Shown: positions 41,764 to 50,013, counted from the stretch's first letter. The stretch: DNA of 64,000 nt from Tidjanibacter massiliensis (GCF_900104605.1 NZ_LT629960.1:186001-250000), one strand, 5' to 3'. Notes: generated from the letters alone by a model not told the origin. Made by a program: numbers and translations.

Positions 41764-41781
41764 CCGTACCTTTCGGTACGG
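41764..41781 (-). promoter_or_regulatory. GAAA-capped hairpin in the gcvH leader
   Basis: On the - strand CCGTACC and GGTACGG pair perfectly over 7 bp around a GAAA tetraloop, about 12 nt after the predicted start of transcription. It may protect the 5' end of the mRNA or serve as a regulatory target. No glycine-riboswitch core was seen. Confidence 0.4.
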
Positions 41782-41799
41782 TCATCCCAAAATGTCTGC

Positions 41800-41830
41800 C
41801 AAAGATAGTTTTTATTTTTAAGAGCGCAAA
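41800..41830 (-). promoter_or_regulatory. gcvH promoter
   Basis: On the - strand TTTG (41830-41827), 19 bases, then TATCTTTG (41807-41800) match TTTG-N19-TAnnTTTG at every fixed position. Start of transcription is expected near 41793. Confidence 0.8.
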
Positions 41831-42301
41831 ATAACTGTGAATGATATAACAGGTAAAAACGTTCCCTGGTCGGAGGAGCGGGGGTTTTCCGGCGGTCGGT
41901 GGCCGGGAACGGTCGTCGCCCGTACCGGGAAGGTTCGGTCGGGTGTTTCTTTCGGCCGGTGCGAGACGGATTGCGGGAATTATGTCGATGATGACTGTAC
42001 CGACGGCGATGCAAACGGGCCCGCTGACGGCTTGCAGCCCGAAAAGGGGGAAATGGGAAGCCCCGATGAGGGTAATTGGGTTGCTGCCTATGCCCGACCA
42101 TGTAGAACGAGACCGGCAGGTACGGTTGTCGGTACGGGACTGAGATGGTAGCGGACTGCGCCGTCCCGATGGCGGTGATGATGGAAGGACCGGCTTACGT
42201 AAACAGTCCGCCCCCTTTTCGGCGCATGAAGAGGTTATCGTATCTGCTGTAATAGCAGGAAACCGGCCAGGAACTGTGCGTTGTCGGGTTCGTAGGGGGC
42301 G
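41831..42301. other. Gene-poor stretch between gcvH and the GT9 gene
   Basis: About 470 bases with no convincing gene. On the - strand, fragments of plausible protein character occur in different frames (around 42060-42150 and 41950-42060) and switch frame at a C5T5 run near 42050. This could be a decayed small membrane-protein gene, but the similarity is too weak to name. No TAnnTTTG promoter or intrinsic terminator was found here. Confidence 0.35.
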
Positions 42302-43363
42302 TTACCGTCTGTCGCTTTTCTGTGCGGCGACCGCCTTGGCCACCCTGTCCGCTATCTCCTGGGGCCGTATCGAGGAGAGGCATCGGTAATCGCCGGATAT
42401 GCAGGGCCTGTCGCCGAATACCGAACACGGGCGGCAGGGGAGGTCGGCCTGTACCGCATTGTCCGGATGTTGGCCGTAGCCGTAGAACCCGGCGAAGGGA
42501 TGCGTGGCGCCCCATACCGATACCACGGGGACGCCGAGCAGCGAAGCGATGTGCATGGTGGCCGAATCCATCGTGACGATGGCATCCAGGTTGCCGATGA
42601 GGTCCATCTCCTGCGACATGCTCATGCGTCCGATGACCGAAACCACCCCTTTATGCCGTCGTTCCATCCCTTCGGCGAAACTCTTTTCGTGTTCGCCGCC
42701 GCCGAATATGAATACGCGGTCGTAGGTCTCGTTGAGGAGTCCTATCAGTTCGTCGGTCAGGGGAATGGGATATATTTTGCCGCGGTGTTTGGCGAAGGGG
42801 GCGATGCCTATCCAGCGTCCCTCTTTGGGGCCGACCGTCTCCTGAATCGGTTCGGGAACGGTGCATGGCTTCGTTTGCGGTTCGCGCGGCATGTCGAAGT
42901 CGAAGCCCAGACGACGTATCGTATGGCGGTAGCGTTCGGTCATGGGAGCCAGCGGTACGAGACGCTTGCCCGCCCGGCGCGTCATCTCCCGCTTCTCTTT
43001 CCGGCCCTTGTCTATCACCGCCGTACGGATACCCGTGAGGCGGGCGAACGTCCGGACGACCTTTGTCCGGAGCACGTCGTGCAGGTCGGCGATGGTATCG
43101 ATTCCGGCGGCGCGTATCTCTCCGGTGAGGCGTACCAGTCCGAAAAATCCCTTGTGCCGGCCTGTCGGGTCGAAATCGACGAACGACAGGTCGGGAATGT
43201 CGCGGAAAAAGGGACGGAAGCCCCTCCTCGTGAGGATGCTTATCCGGAGTTCGGGGTAGGCCCGCCGCAGTGCCGCGATGACGGGTACGGTCATCGCCAC
43301 GTCGCCCATGGCCGAAAGACGCATAATGAGCAGGTGGCCGGTATCTTTTCTCTTTTTTGCCAA
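42302..43363 (-). CDS. GT9-family glycosyltransferase (heptosyltransferase-like)
   Basis: A 353-aa GT-B transferase of the ADP-heptose:LPS heptosyltransferase family. HLLIMRLSAMGDVAMTVPVI is the family N-terminus (Gly-Asp for the acceptor); WIGIAPFAKHRGKIYPIP, VFIFGGGEHEKSFAEGM and VTMDSATMHIASLLGVPVVS form the donor site. Bacteroidota members usually extend the lipooligosaccharide core, with a donor that need not be heptose. The DUF4254 gene lies 138 bases upstream, a frequent pairing. Probably transcribed from the promoter at 44159-44189. Confidence 0.88.
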   Translation of the reverse strand: MAKKRKDTGHLLIMRLSAMGDVAMTVPVIAALRRAYPELRISILTRRGFRPFFRDIPDLSFVDFDPTGRHKGFFGLVRLTGEIRAAGIDTIADLHDVLRTKVVRTFARLTGIRTAVIDKGRKEKREMTRRAGKRLVPLAPMTERYRHTIRRLGFDFDMPREPQTKPCTVPEPIQETVGPKEGRWIGIAPFAKHRGKIYPIPLTDELIGLLNETYDRVFIFGGGEHEKSFAEGMERRHKGVVSVIGRMSMSQEMDLIGNLDAIVTMDSATMHIASLLGVPVVSVWGATHPFAGFYGYGQHPDNAVQADLPCRPCSVFGDRPCISGDYRCLSSIRPQEIADRVAKAVAAQKSDRR

Positions 43364-43501
43364 AACCGATTGCGTATTTGGAAGGTTACGTTCCCGTCCG
43401 GGCGCCTCCTCCCGCGGCGATGCCGCAACGGGCGAAGCGGATGCCTGCCGTACGGTTACGTTGTAATAACGTTGCGCATGCTGCGGAACGTATCCCGGCC
43501 G

Positions 43502-44104
43502 CTATTTTTTACCGTAGAGAACCGGGTTGAGCGACGGGTCGTTGTACATCTTCATCTGTTTATAGACTTTCATGTATTTGCGGCCCGATTCTATATCGTC
43601 CAGCAGCTCCTCTATCGCTATCGAAAGGTCGGCCTTCTGCGTCAGGAGTACGGCGAGCTTCTTGCTGCATGCGGTGCGGTGCGCCTCGTCGGTGTCGGTG
43701 CGGGAGGCCTCCTGTTCCATGTGGTATATCTTGAGCGCGAGTATCGAGAGGCGGTCGATGGCCCATGCCGGCGTTTCGGTGTTGATGCGGGCGTCGGGAG
43801 CGGGTTGTACATCTTTATAACGGTCGAGCATCCAACTGTCGATGAACTCCACCATATCGGTGCGTTCCTGGTTCGATGCGTCGATACGCCGCTTGATTTG
43901 CAGCGCTTCCGCGGGGTCGATGTTCGGGTCGCGTATGATGTCTTCCAGATGCCACTGCACGGTGTCTATCCAGTTCTTGTGGTAGAGCAGATGTTCGATG
44001 CTCCCCGGCGTGTAGGGGTTGGCTATCGGATGGTCCACGTTGTCGTAATTGTGATAGTCCGCTATCGAACGTTCGAATATTTTGTTCGCCTGTTCCGTAA
44101 ACAT
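43502..44104 (-). CDS. DUF4254-type conserved protein
   Basis: A 200-aa helical soluble protein of the DUF4254 type. It begins MFTEQANKIFERSIADYHNY, has PYTPGSIEHLLYHKNWIDTV (about 30-50) and ends YNDPSLNPVLYGKK. No catalytic motif is apparent. The family is found almost only in Bacteroidota, commonly beside GT9 transferases as here, so a role in lipopolysaccharide core assembly or regulation is inferred. ATG 44104 is chosen because the promoter at 44159-44189 makes an upstream start impossible. Confidence 0.85.
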   Translation of the reverse strand: MFTEQANKIFERSIADYHNYDNVDHPIANPYTPGSIEHLLYHKNWIDTVQWHLEDIIRDPNIDPAEALQIKRRIDASNQERTDMVEFIDSWMLDRYKDVQPAPDARINTETPAWAIDRLSILALKIYHMEQEASRTDTDEAHRTACSKKLAVLLTQKADLSIAIEELLDDIESGRKYMKVYKQMKMYNDPSLNPVLYGKK

Positions 44105-44158
44105 GATAAGGGTTTTATGATTTGTGGATGTATTGCCGTTTGTGAAGCCGACAGGATA

Positions 44159-44189
44159 CAAAGCTAAGGTTTTTCCGCCGAATTCCCAA
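44159..44189 (-). promoter_or_regulatory. Promoter of the DUF4254-GT9 unit
   Basis: On the - strand TTG (44189-44187), 20 bases, then TAGCTTTG (44166-44159) match the phylum's promoter form. Start of transcription near 44153 gives a leader of about 50 nt. It is divergent from the promoter at 44371-44405; the intervening 180 bases show no gene. Confidence 0.7.
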
Positions 44190-44370
44190 TACCTTCTGCT
44201 CTTCCCGTGCGCACGGCACTGCGGGGCTGGAATGTATTCCCATGATTCCCCGGTGAAAGCGGTCGCCAGGACGCTGTCCGTCCCTTTTGGGAGGGGCGGC
44301 TCGCTTTTTCGTCGATTTGCTTCAAACGAATTGTTTCGCAAGCGTGCATCGGCCTTTAGGCCGACATGCA

Positions 44371-44405
44371 CTTTCGGTTTTCATCGAATATATTTACTAT
44401 ATTTG
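44371..44405 (+). promoter_or_regulatory. Glucosaminidase-gene promoter with the extended element shared with cls
   Basis: The -7 box TATATTTG lies at 44398-44405. The upstream half CTTTCGGTTTTCATCGAATA (44371-44390) is nearly identical to the cls promoter at 14481-14500. A hairpin (GCATCGGCC/GGCCGACATGC, 44346-44369) lies immediately upstream. Start of transcription near 44411. Confidence 0.6.
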
Positions 44406-44438
44406 TACGGTGTTTGCGACCGTTTAACGGAATATTCG

Positions 44439-45278
44439 ATGGCTATGAAGTTGTTCGTGCGTTTGGCATTGTTCGCCGCGGTTCTGGGCGCGGCGGCGGA
44501 TGCGTTGGCCCAGAGGGAGATGACGCGGGAAGAGTATATCGCCACCTATGCGCCGCTGGCTATTCAGCAGCAGAAAGAGTACGGCATACCGGCGAGTATC
44601 AAGATAGCGCAGGGAATCATCGAGTCGCGCTACGGCAACAGCGACTTGTCGCGCCGTTCCAACAACCATTTCGGCATCAAGTGCAAGAATAACTGGATAG
44701 GCGATACCGTCCGGTACGACGACGATGCTCTGCAGGAGTGTTTCCGGCGTTACGGTTCCATCGAGGATTCCTACCGCGACCACTCCGAGTTCCTGAAGAA
44801 CAGCCCGCGGTACGAGAAATTGTTCCGGCTCGACCCGAAGGATTATAAGGGGTGGGCCTACGGACTGAAGGAGTGCGGATATGCGACGGCGCCGCACTAT
44901 GCCGCTTCGCTGATAAAATGTATCGAGGATTACGAACTGTATCTGCTCGACGACGGGGAGTATCCCGCCTATCTGGCGGGTGTCGAGGCGGTACCGATGG
45001 TGCCGTCCATGTCCGGGATGGTGGATGCCTACTATCCGCAGGAGCCGATAGACATAGACAACTATGCCGTTGCGGTGCATTCGGTGGGCGGGCGCGGTAT
45101 CTTCGCCCGCGAAGGGGTGCGTTATGTGGTTGCCCGCAGCGGAGATTCCTATGCCGACATCGCGCAGGCGCTCGGTATTCCGGAGCGGCGTCTGAAGCGT
45201 TTCAACCGAAAACACCTGCCCGCAGGCCGGCCGGCTGCCGGGGACGAGGTCTATATCGACAGACCGCGTAAAAGTTGA
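44439..45278 (+). CDS. Secreted glucosaminidase (peptidoglycan hydrolase) with LysM domain
   Basis: A 279-aa exported murein hydrolase. The signal peptide (MAMKLFVRLALFAAVLGAAA, cleavage after about ALA at 25) precedes a glucosaminidase domain (about 35-185) of the FlgJ/LytG type. It has SIKIAQGIIESRYGNSDLSR with the catalytic Glu, NNHFGIKCKNNW, and YGLKECGYATAPHYAASLI. A C-terminal LysM domain (about 230-275, YVVARSGDSYADIAQALGIP) binds peptidoglycan. It probably acts in wall turnover or daughter-cell separation. ATG 44439 fits the signal peptide and the promoter upstream. Confidence 0.9.
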   Translation: MAMKLFVRLALFAAVLGAAADALAQREMTREEYIATYAPLAIQQQKEYGIPASIKIAQGIIESRYGNSDLSRRSNNHFGIKCKNNWIGDTVRYDDDALQECFRRYGSIEDSYRDHSEFLKNSPRYEKLFRLDPKDYKGWAYGLKECGYATAPHYAASLIKCIEDYELYLLDDGEYPAYLAGVEAVPMVPSMSGMVDAYYPQEPIDIDNYAVAVHSVGGRGIFAREGVRYVVARSGDSYADIAQALGIPERRLKRFNRKHLPAGRPAAGDEVYIDRPRKS

Positions 45279-45324
45279 GGGAATAAATTCGAATAGCATA
45301 CATATAAAACACAGATTCAATCAG

Positions 45325-46014
45325 ATGGATTCCGACGGTCAATTACGGGGAGAGATAATAGACAAGCTGACGCACAAGGCGTCTGTAAAACAACGGGTTT
45401 CAGACAACACGTTCGTCGTGTTCAACGAGCTGAAAGAGGCTCTGCTGGAGCTCTCGGCCGAGCTGGACGAGGAGCTGGACGAAAAGATAGACAAACGCAT
45501 ACGTATCGAATACCGTGACCGGGGCAAGTTCGAGGCCCAGATACAGGTCGCCGAAGACATCCTCATATTCGCCATGCAGACCGACGTGTTCCGGTTTCAC
45601 GACGGACATGAGATATGGAAGAATCCCTATTTGGCGCAGCGTGCCGACAATGCCTATTGCGGGGTGATAAACATCTATAATTTCCTGGCCGACTCTTTCA
45701 AGTACAATCGGGGAGAGGACGAAGGCTACCTGATAGGGCGTATTTTCATCAACCATCAGATGCAGTATTTCGTGGAGGGCAAAGGGAAATGTTCCCAGCG
45801 TTGCGACCGGTTCGGAACGCGGCAGATAGACCGGGAAGCGCTGGTCGAGGTATTGGAAGCGGCCATCTCGTTTGCGCTCGATTTCGACCTCTACGTGCCG
45901 CCTTACAGCGTGTCGAAGCTGGTGACGGTGGAGCAGTTCAACTCCCGTAACGAGCTTTCCAAGCTGCATACGGGCAAGCGGCTCGGATACGAATTCGAGT
46001 GCGAAGACAAGTGA
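45325..46014 (+). CDS. Conserved protein of unknown function, 229 aa
   Basis: A soluble 229-aa protein without signal peptide. The first part (about 25-70) is highly acidic and helical (ELDEELDEKIDKRIRIEYRD), then a mixed domain with IYNFLADSFKYNRGEDEGYL and INHQMQYFVEGKGKCSQRCD, which is rich in aromatic and charged residues. I do not recognise it beyond its look of a Bacteroidota-specific conserved protein. It follows the glucosaminidase gene by 46 bases on the same strand and is probably co-transcribed. A strong hairpin (46044-46078) follows. Confidence 0.75.
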   Translation: MDSDGQLRGEIIDKLTHKASVKQRVSDNTFVVFNELKEALLELSAELDEELDEKIDKRIRIEYRDRGKFEAQIQVAEDILIFAMQTDVFRFHDGHEIWKNPYLAQRADNAYCGVINIYNFLADSFKYNRGEDEGYLIGRIFINHQMQYFVEGKGKCSQRCDRFGTRQIDREALVEVLEAAISFALDFDLYVPPYSVSKLVTVEQFNSRNELSKLHTGKRLGYEFECEDK

Positions 46015-46043
46015 CGTCCGCTTCCCGGAGGAGCCGGTTCTGT

Positions 46044-46078
46044 AAGAGCGGGGCATCCATTGCGGATGCCCCGCTCTT
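46044..46078 (+). terminator. 15-bp hairpin after the 229-aa gene
   Basis: A perfect 15-bp inverted repeat (46044-46058 with 46064-46078) with a 5-nt loop begins 29 bases after the stop codon. It is followed by GTATAG rather than a U-tract, so it may define the mRNA 3' end by processing rather than by classical intrinsic termination. Confidence 0.55.
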
Positions 46079-46193
46079 GTATAGAAGCTGTGTTTCCCTC
46101 TTTTATCTTGTTGTTCCGTTTCTGTCCATCCGTTGGTATATGCAGTCTGTATATCGTATTGTTCACTCTCTTTGTCTTATTTAAATTCGCGAA

Positions 46194-46748
46194 ATGAACG
46201 ATGCGTATGACGACGATGCGGTCGGTTGGGATTCGCTTGTCGGCTATCCCGACCCGAACGTTACCATTCCGGTGAGCTATGAAGCGTTCGTCGAAGAGTG
46301 GAATTCGGAAATGGTCTATGTTTTCGACCGACAGGGGGACGTTGCGACGATTACGCAGACGTGCAGTGTCGTCAAGAATCTGGTCGAATACGATGTCGTG
46401 GTCGGCGACAGGTTGGTCGTCGAGCCGAAGCTCGGCCGGGGTATCGACCGATACCGTTCATACCGTCTCCTATATGACTCGGTGGAACGGCGTAGGTCCG
46501 GTTTTCACGGCAGCGGGACCGCCTTTCCGAAAGGCGGCCCCGCTGCCGTGTCAGTAGGTTTGTGTGTCGTTCCGCCTTCTGTTCCGGTTTGCCGCAGCCG
46601 GGATTCCGGTTCCGTACAGGGGAGACTGCGGATTACCAGCGCACCGGCTCCTTGCCGTGCCCGGCGAGGTATTCGTTGGCTTTCGAGAAGTGCCGGCAGC
46701 CGAAAAAGCCGTTGTTGGCGGAGAAGGGCGAGGGGTGCGGGCACTTGA
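46194..46748 (+). CDS. Doubtful ORF, possibly a frameshifted small gene
   Basis: The ATG at 46194 opens a frame whose first 80 or so residues look protein-like (MNDAYDDDAVGWDSLVGYPD, then VFDRQGDVATITQTCSVVKN). After about 46440 the composition becomes Arg/Ser-rich and the frame runs through a long hairpin and into the antisense of ung, which is unlikely for a real C-terminus. A different frame (STDTVHTVSYMTRWNGVGPV) looks more natural from about 46445 and stops at 46553-46558. A small gene with a frameshift, or a decayed fragment, is more likely than the full ORF. No signal peptide and no recognised family. Confidence 0.3.
   Translation: MNDAYDDDAVGWDSLVGYPDPNVTIPVSYEAFVEEWNSEMVYVFDRQGDVATITQTCSVVKNLVEYDVVVGDRLVVEPKLGRGIDRYRSYRLLYDSVERRRSGFHGSGTAFPKGGPAAVSVGLCVVPPSVPVCRSRDSGSVQGRLRITSAPAPCRARRGIRWLSRSAGSRKSRCWRRRARGAGT
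46506..46550. terminator. Long bidirectional hairpin between the doubtful ORF and ung
   Basis: An inverted repeat of 21 positions (46506-46526 with 46530-46550, one mismatch) with a 3-nt loop. It lies about 80 bases past the ung stop codon on the - strand, where AAAACC follows, and past the protein-like part of the + strand ORF. It may end transcripts from both sides. No good U-tract on either side. Confidence 0.6.
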
Positions 46749-47295
46749 GTACGAGGTTGCGCGTCGGGTCTACAATCGCCCCTTTGCGCTGTGCGTAACT
46801 GCCCCACAGCAGATAGACTATCCCCTCTTTTCGCTCTGAAATGGCTTTGACGACTGCATCGGTGAACTGCTCCCAGCCCTTGCCTGCATGGGAGGCGGCC
46901 TCGTGTGCCCGGACGGTCAGTACGGCGTTGAGCAGCAGCACCCCCTGTTCCGCCCAGCGGTCGAGGTTGCCGCTGGCCGGTATCGGTGCGCCGGTGTCGG
47001 CATTTATTTCGGTGAAGATGTTCCGCAGCGAAGGTGGAAACGGGACTCCGTCGTTCACCGAGAAGCAGAGTCCGTTGGCCTGTCCTTCGCCGTGGTAGGG
47101 GTCTTGTCCGATGATGACTACCTTCAGCGAGTCGAGCGGACATTTGTCGAATGCGCGGAAGATATTGCTGCCTCGCGGGAAAATCCTCCGCGATGCGTAT
47201 TCCTGTTTGACGAATCCGATGAGCTCCTCGAAATAGGGCTTGTCGAATTCCGGTGCGAGTATCTCCTTCCAGTCCTGTGCTATCCTGACATCCAT
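46633..47295 (-). CDS. ung: Uracil-DNA glycosylase
   Basis: A 220-aa family 1 uracil-DNA glycosylase removing uracil from DNA. VVIIGQDPYHGEGQANGLCF is the water-activating loop with the catalytic Asp. GVLLLNAVLTVRAHEAASHAG is the Pro-rich/Gly-Ser loop region, and HPSPFSANNGFFGCRHFSKAN contains the catalytic His in the DNA-intercalation loop. Length is standard. It lies downstream of kdsD on the same strand, with a 77-base gap. Confidence 0.97.
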   Translation of the reverse strand: MDVRIAQDWKEILAPEFDKPYFEELIGFVKQEYASRRIFPRGSNIFRAFDKCPLDSLKVVIIGQDPYHGEGQANGLCFSVNDGVPFPPSLRNIFTEINADTGAPIPASGNLDRWAEQGVLLLNAVLTVRAHEAASHAGKGWEQFTDAVVKAISERKEGIVYLLWGSYAQRKGAIVDPTRNLVLKCPHPSPFSANNGFFGCRHFSKANEYLAGHGKEPVRW

Positions 47296-47372
47296 GGTTT
47301 ACGATGGTTTGGCTCTGTCGTGTAATATAAACGTATGTGTGGGGGCACGCCGTGCGTCCCGCTACTACCCCG

Positions 47373-48332
47373 TTATTTCCCGCTGCGCATCAGGTCGTAG
47401 AGCTCTACGATGCCCGCCAGCTTTCCGTCGCGGTCCACCACAATCAGCGAGTGTATCTTGTTGTCCTGCATCAGTTGTTCGGCATCCGTGAGGCGGTCGG
47501 CTACGCTGACCGTTTTCGGCGTGCGCGTCATGATTTCGTCCGCAGTGATGTCGAAGAACCGTGCCCCGTATTTCAGCATGGCACGGCGCACGTCGCCGTC
47601 GGTGACGATGCCGGCTATCTTCCCTTCATCCAGAATGACGGCCACGCCCATGCGTGCATCGCTGATGGTGATGATGACCTCGCCGAGTCTGCTGGAGGGT
47701 GAGGCTGTCGGCAGATGTTCGCTGCGCATGACGTCACCTACGCGGGTGAGCAGCCGTCGGCCGAGACTGCCTCCCGGATGGAATCGTGCGAAGTCTTCGG
47801 CCCGGAATCCGCGTTCGTTCATCAGTGCCACCGCAAGCGCATCTCCCATGGCGAGCTGTGCCGTGGTGGAGCAGGTCGGAGCCAGGCTCAGCGGACAGGC
47901 TTCGCTTTTGACGGATACGTCGAGGTGGTAGGTGGAGTTTTTGGCCAGCGTCGAACCGGCGTTGCCCGTCATGGCGATTACCGTGTTGCCGCACTCCTGC
48001 AGGTAGGGGATGAGGCGCAGCACCTCGTCGGTCTGGCCGGAGTTGGAGAGTGCGAGCACGATGTCGCCCGCCTCTATCATGCCGAGGTCGCCGTGGTAGG
48101 CTTCCCCCGGATGGAGGAAGAACGACGGGGTACCGGTACTGGCCAGCGTGGCGGCTATCTTGCGGCCTACCAAGCCCGACTTGCCCATGCCGGTCACTAT
48201 CACTTTGCCGTGTGTGGCGAGTATCGCGCGGACGGCTTTTTCAAAATCGTCTGTAAGCTGGCCAGCGAGCGACTGTACCGCTTCGGCCTCCGCCCTGAAG
48301 GTGTTCAGGGCACTCTCTTTTATCGGACTCAT
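47373..48332 (-). CDS. kdsD: Arabinose-5-phosphate isomerase KdsD (KpsF/GutQ family)
   Basis: A 319-aa enzyme converting ribulose-5-P to arabinose-5-P, the first step to Kdo. The SIS domain (about 35-180) contains VIVTGMGKSGLVGRKIAATL and ALSNSGQTDEVLRLIPYL. Two CBS domains follow (about 205-319), with GIVTDGDVRRAMLKYG between them. Its start overlaps the kdsA stop by 4 bases, so the two Kdo genes are translationally coupled. Confidence 0.95.
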   Translation of the reverse strand: MSPIKESALNTFRAEAEAVQSLAGQLTDDFEKAVRAILATHGKVIVTGMGKSGLVGRKIAATLASTGTPSFFLHPGEAYHGDLGMIEAGDIVLALSNSGQTDEVLRLIPYLQECGNTVIAMTGNAGSTLAKNSTYHLDVSVKSEACPLSLAPTCSTTAQLAMGDALAVALMNERGFRAEDFARFHPGGSLGRRLLTRVGDVMRSEHLPTASPSSRLGEVIITISDARMGVAVILDEGKIAGIVTDGDVRRAMLKYGARFFDITADEIMTRTPKTVSVADRLTDAEQLMQDNKIHSLIVVDRDGKLAGIVELYDLMRSGK

Positions 48333-49093
48333 AGGAGTGAGGTTATGACTTTTTCAAGGTCGGAGAGGAAGAGCGAATTGGCAGCATCGCTGAGCGCCTC
48401 ATCGGCCTGCGGATGTACTTCGAAGAAGTAGCCGTTGGCCCCGAATGCCTTGGCTGCAAGGGCCATGGGATGGACGAACTCGCGGTTGCCGCCGGTGATA
48501 CCCCGTCCTGCGCCGGGCCGCTGCACCGAGTGGGTGCAGTCCATGATGACGCGCGGGGTGAATTCGAACATGTCGGGTATGTTGCGGAAGTCCACGATGA
48601 GGTTGTTGTAGCCGAACATATTTCCGCGTTCGGTGAGCCATACTTCGCTGCCGCCCGATTCCCTGACCTTCTGGACTGGATAGAACATATCCTTGCCGGA
48701 GAGGAACTGCGCCTTCTTGATGTTGACCGTCCGACCGGTTTTCGCTGCGGCAACGAGCAGGTCGGTCTGGCGGCACAGGAAGGCCGGTATCTGGATGATG
48801 TCGACTACCTCTCCTGCCGGCCGGGCCTGCCAGGCTTCGTGGATGTCGGTGAGAATGCGCAGGCCGTACCTGCTCTTGATGTCTGCGAGCATTTGTAGTC
48901 CCTTCTCCAAGCCCGGTCCGCGGAACGAGCTGAGGGATGTACGGTTGGCTTTGTCGAAGGAGGCTTTGAAGATGATTTCTGCGCCCGATTGCTGATGCAG
49001 GCGGACGAGTTCCGCCGCTACCGTGTCGAGCAGTTCGCTGCTCTCTATCACACACGGCCCGGCGATGAATATGGGATTCGTTGCTTCGGTCAT
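48329..49093 (-). CDS. kdsA: 3-deoxy-8-phosphooctulonate synthase KdsA
   Basis: A 254-aa (beta/alpha)8 enzyme condensing PEP with arabinose-5-P to Kdo-8-P. Family marks: IFIAGPCVIESSELL at the N-terminus, FKASFDKANRTSLSSFRGPG, ILTDIHEAWQA, KKAQFLSGKDM, and DCTHSVQRPGAGRGITGGNR, where Cys-Thr-His is in the active-site region. Products go to lipid A-Kdo core assembly; kdsB and waaA are not in the window. Confidence 0.96.
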   Translation of the reverse strand: MTEATNPIFIAGPCVIESSELLDTVAAELVRLHQQSGAEIIFKASFDKANRTSLSSFRGPGLEKGLQMLADIKSRYGLRILTDIHEAWQARPAGEVVDIIQIPAFLCRQTDLLVAAAKTGRTVNIKKAQFLSGKDMFYPVQKVRESGGSEVWLTERGNMFGYNNLIVDFRNIPDMFEFTPRVIMDCTHSVQRPGAGRGITGGNREFVHPMALAAKAFGANGYFFEVHPQADEALSDAANSLFLSDLEKVITSLL

Positions 49094-49175
49094 TATCGGT
49101 TCGTTAATATCCGTAAAGGTATTAAAAATTCCGCAATTGTGTAGTTTGGCTGGCGGATATGGCTGTTTATCCGTA

Positions 49176-49826
49176 TTATTGCGGGGAAGGGGGCGGTGCG
49201 GTTTCCCCGTCCGTCAGCCAGACGCATACGGTGTCTCCGCCCGTGAAAGCGTGCATGGGGTACTCCCGCCAGGTTCCGTCGGTGCTGCGGATGGCACCCA
49301 TGAGGGTACCCGCGTCCGGTTCCGCCCGCAGTACGCGCAGGTCTTCGATGAGGCCGAGCCCTGTACGGCCGGAGAATTTGTAGAGGGCCTCTTTGGCGCA
49401 CCACAGTATGGGGAGGAAGAGTGCCGTGTCGCTGCACGGCATGGATGCCTCTTCCGGGGAGACGAAGCGTGCTGCGATTCGGCGGAAGTTTCTGTCCTGG
49501 CGTTCGATATCTATTGCACACCGCCATTCCGAAAGGATGACGGCTGCTTCGCTGTCGGTGTGGGATACCCCTATCTGCGGGCCGCCGCCTTGCAGATACG
49601 GTGCACCGGCAGTCGTATAGGCGATGGGAAAATCTCCGGCGAAACGGCGGACGATGCTTCGCCAGGCGGTCTGCTCGCTACGCCGTTTGTCGCAGGTCAG
49701 CGAGGCGATGTGTCTCCGGTCGCTTTCCGTCAGCAGGGAAGCGGCTGCTGCCGTAACCGGCAGCGGGGTGATGACCAGCGTCGTATCCGCCGATTGCCAT
49801 ACCTTTTCCTGTCGTACCGTTTCCAT
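49176..49826 (-). CDS. 4'-phosphopantetheinyl transferase (Sfp-type)
   Basis: A 216-aa enzyme loading the phosphopantetheine arm onto acyl carrier-type proteins. The C-terminal half shows the family motifs GVSHTDSEAAVILSEWRCAI followed by DIER (metal-binding Asp/Glu) and LPILWCAKEALYKFSG (WxxKEA). The N-terminal half is less conserved. ATG 49826 (METVRQEKVW) is preferred. An in-frame ATG at 50000 would lie only 13 bases from gldE, but the added 58 residues are Arg/Thr-rich with no family character. The target carrier is unknown. Confidence 0.85.
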   Translation of the reverse strand: METVRQEKVWQSADTTLVITPLPVTAAAASLLTESDRRHIASLTCDKRRSEQTAWRSIVRRFAGDFPIAYTTAGAPYLQGGGPQIGVSHTDSEAAVILSEWRCAIDIERQDRNFRRIAARFVSPEEASMPCSDTALFLPILWCAKEALYKFSGRTGLGLIEDLRVLRAEPDAGTLMGAIRSTDGTWREYPMHAFTGGDTVCVWLTDGETAPPPSPQ

Positions 49827-50013
49827 GCGGTCGGTGGTATCCGTTATTATCGTTCGCGTCGGTTTGTCCGTCGTTTCGTCTGTTGTCCGTTGCTCTGCCT
49901 GTCTTCGGACGGTATCGTAATTTTCCAGCTGCCTGATGTGGCGGGGCCGGAGAACGGGGAGCGACAGTCGGGTTGCCGTTCTGTTGTCCCTTTTCCGCAT
50001 ATGGGGTGGAAGG

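Noticed and set aside
41704-41800. Glycine riboswitch in the gcvH leader
   Set aside because: The leader is only about 90 nt with one GAAA-capped hairpin; the conserved glycine aptamer core was not found.
41700-42151. Open frames on both strands after gcvH
   Set aside because: Arg/His/Pro-rich or patchy translations, no promoter, and the gcvH promoter lies inside. At most a decayed gene; too weak to call.
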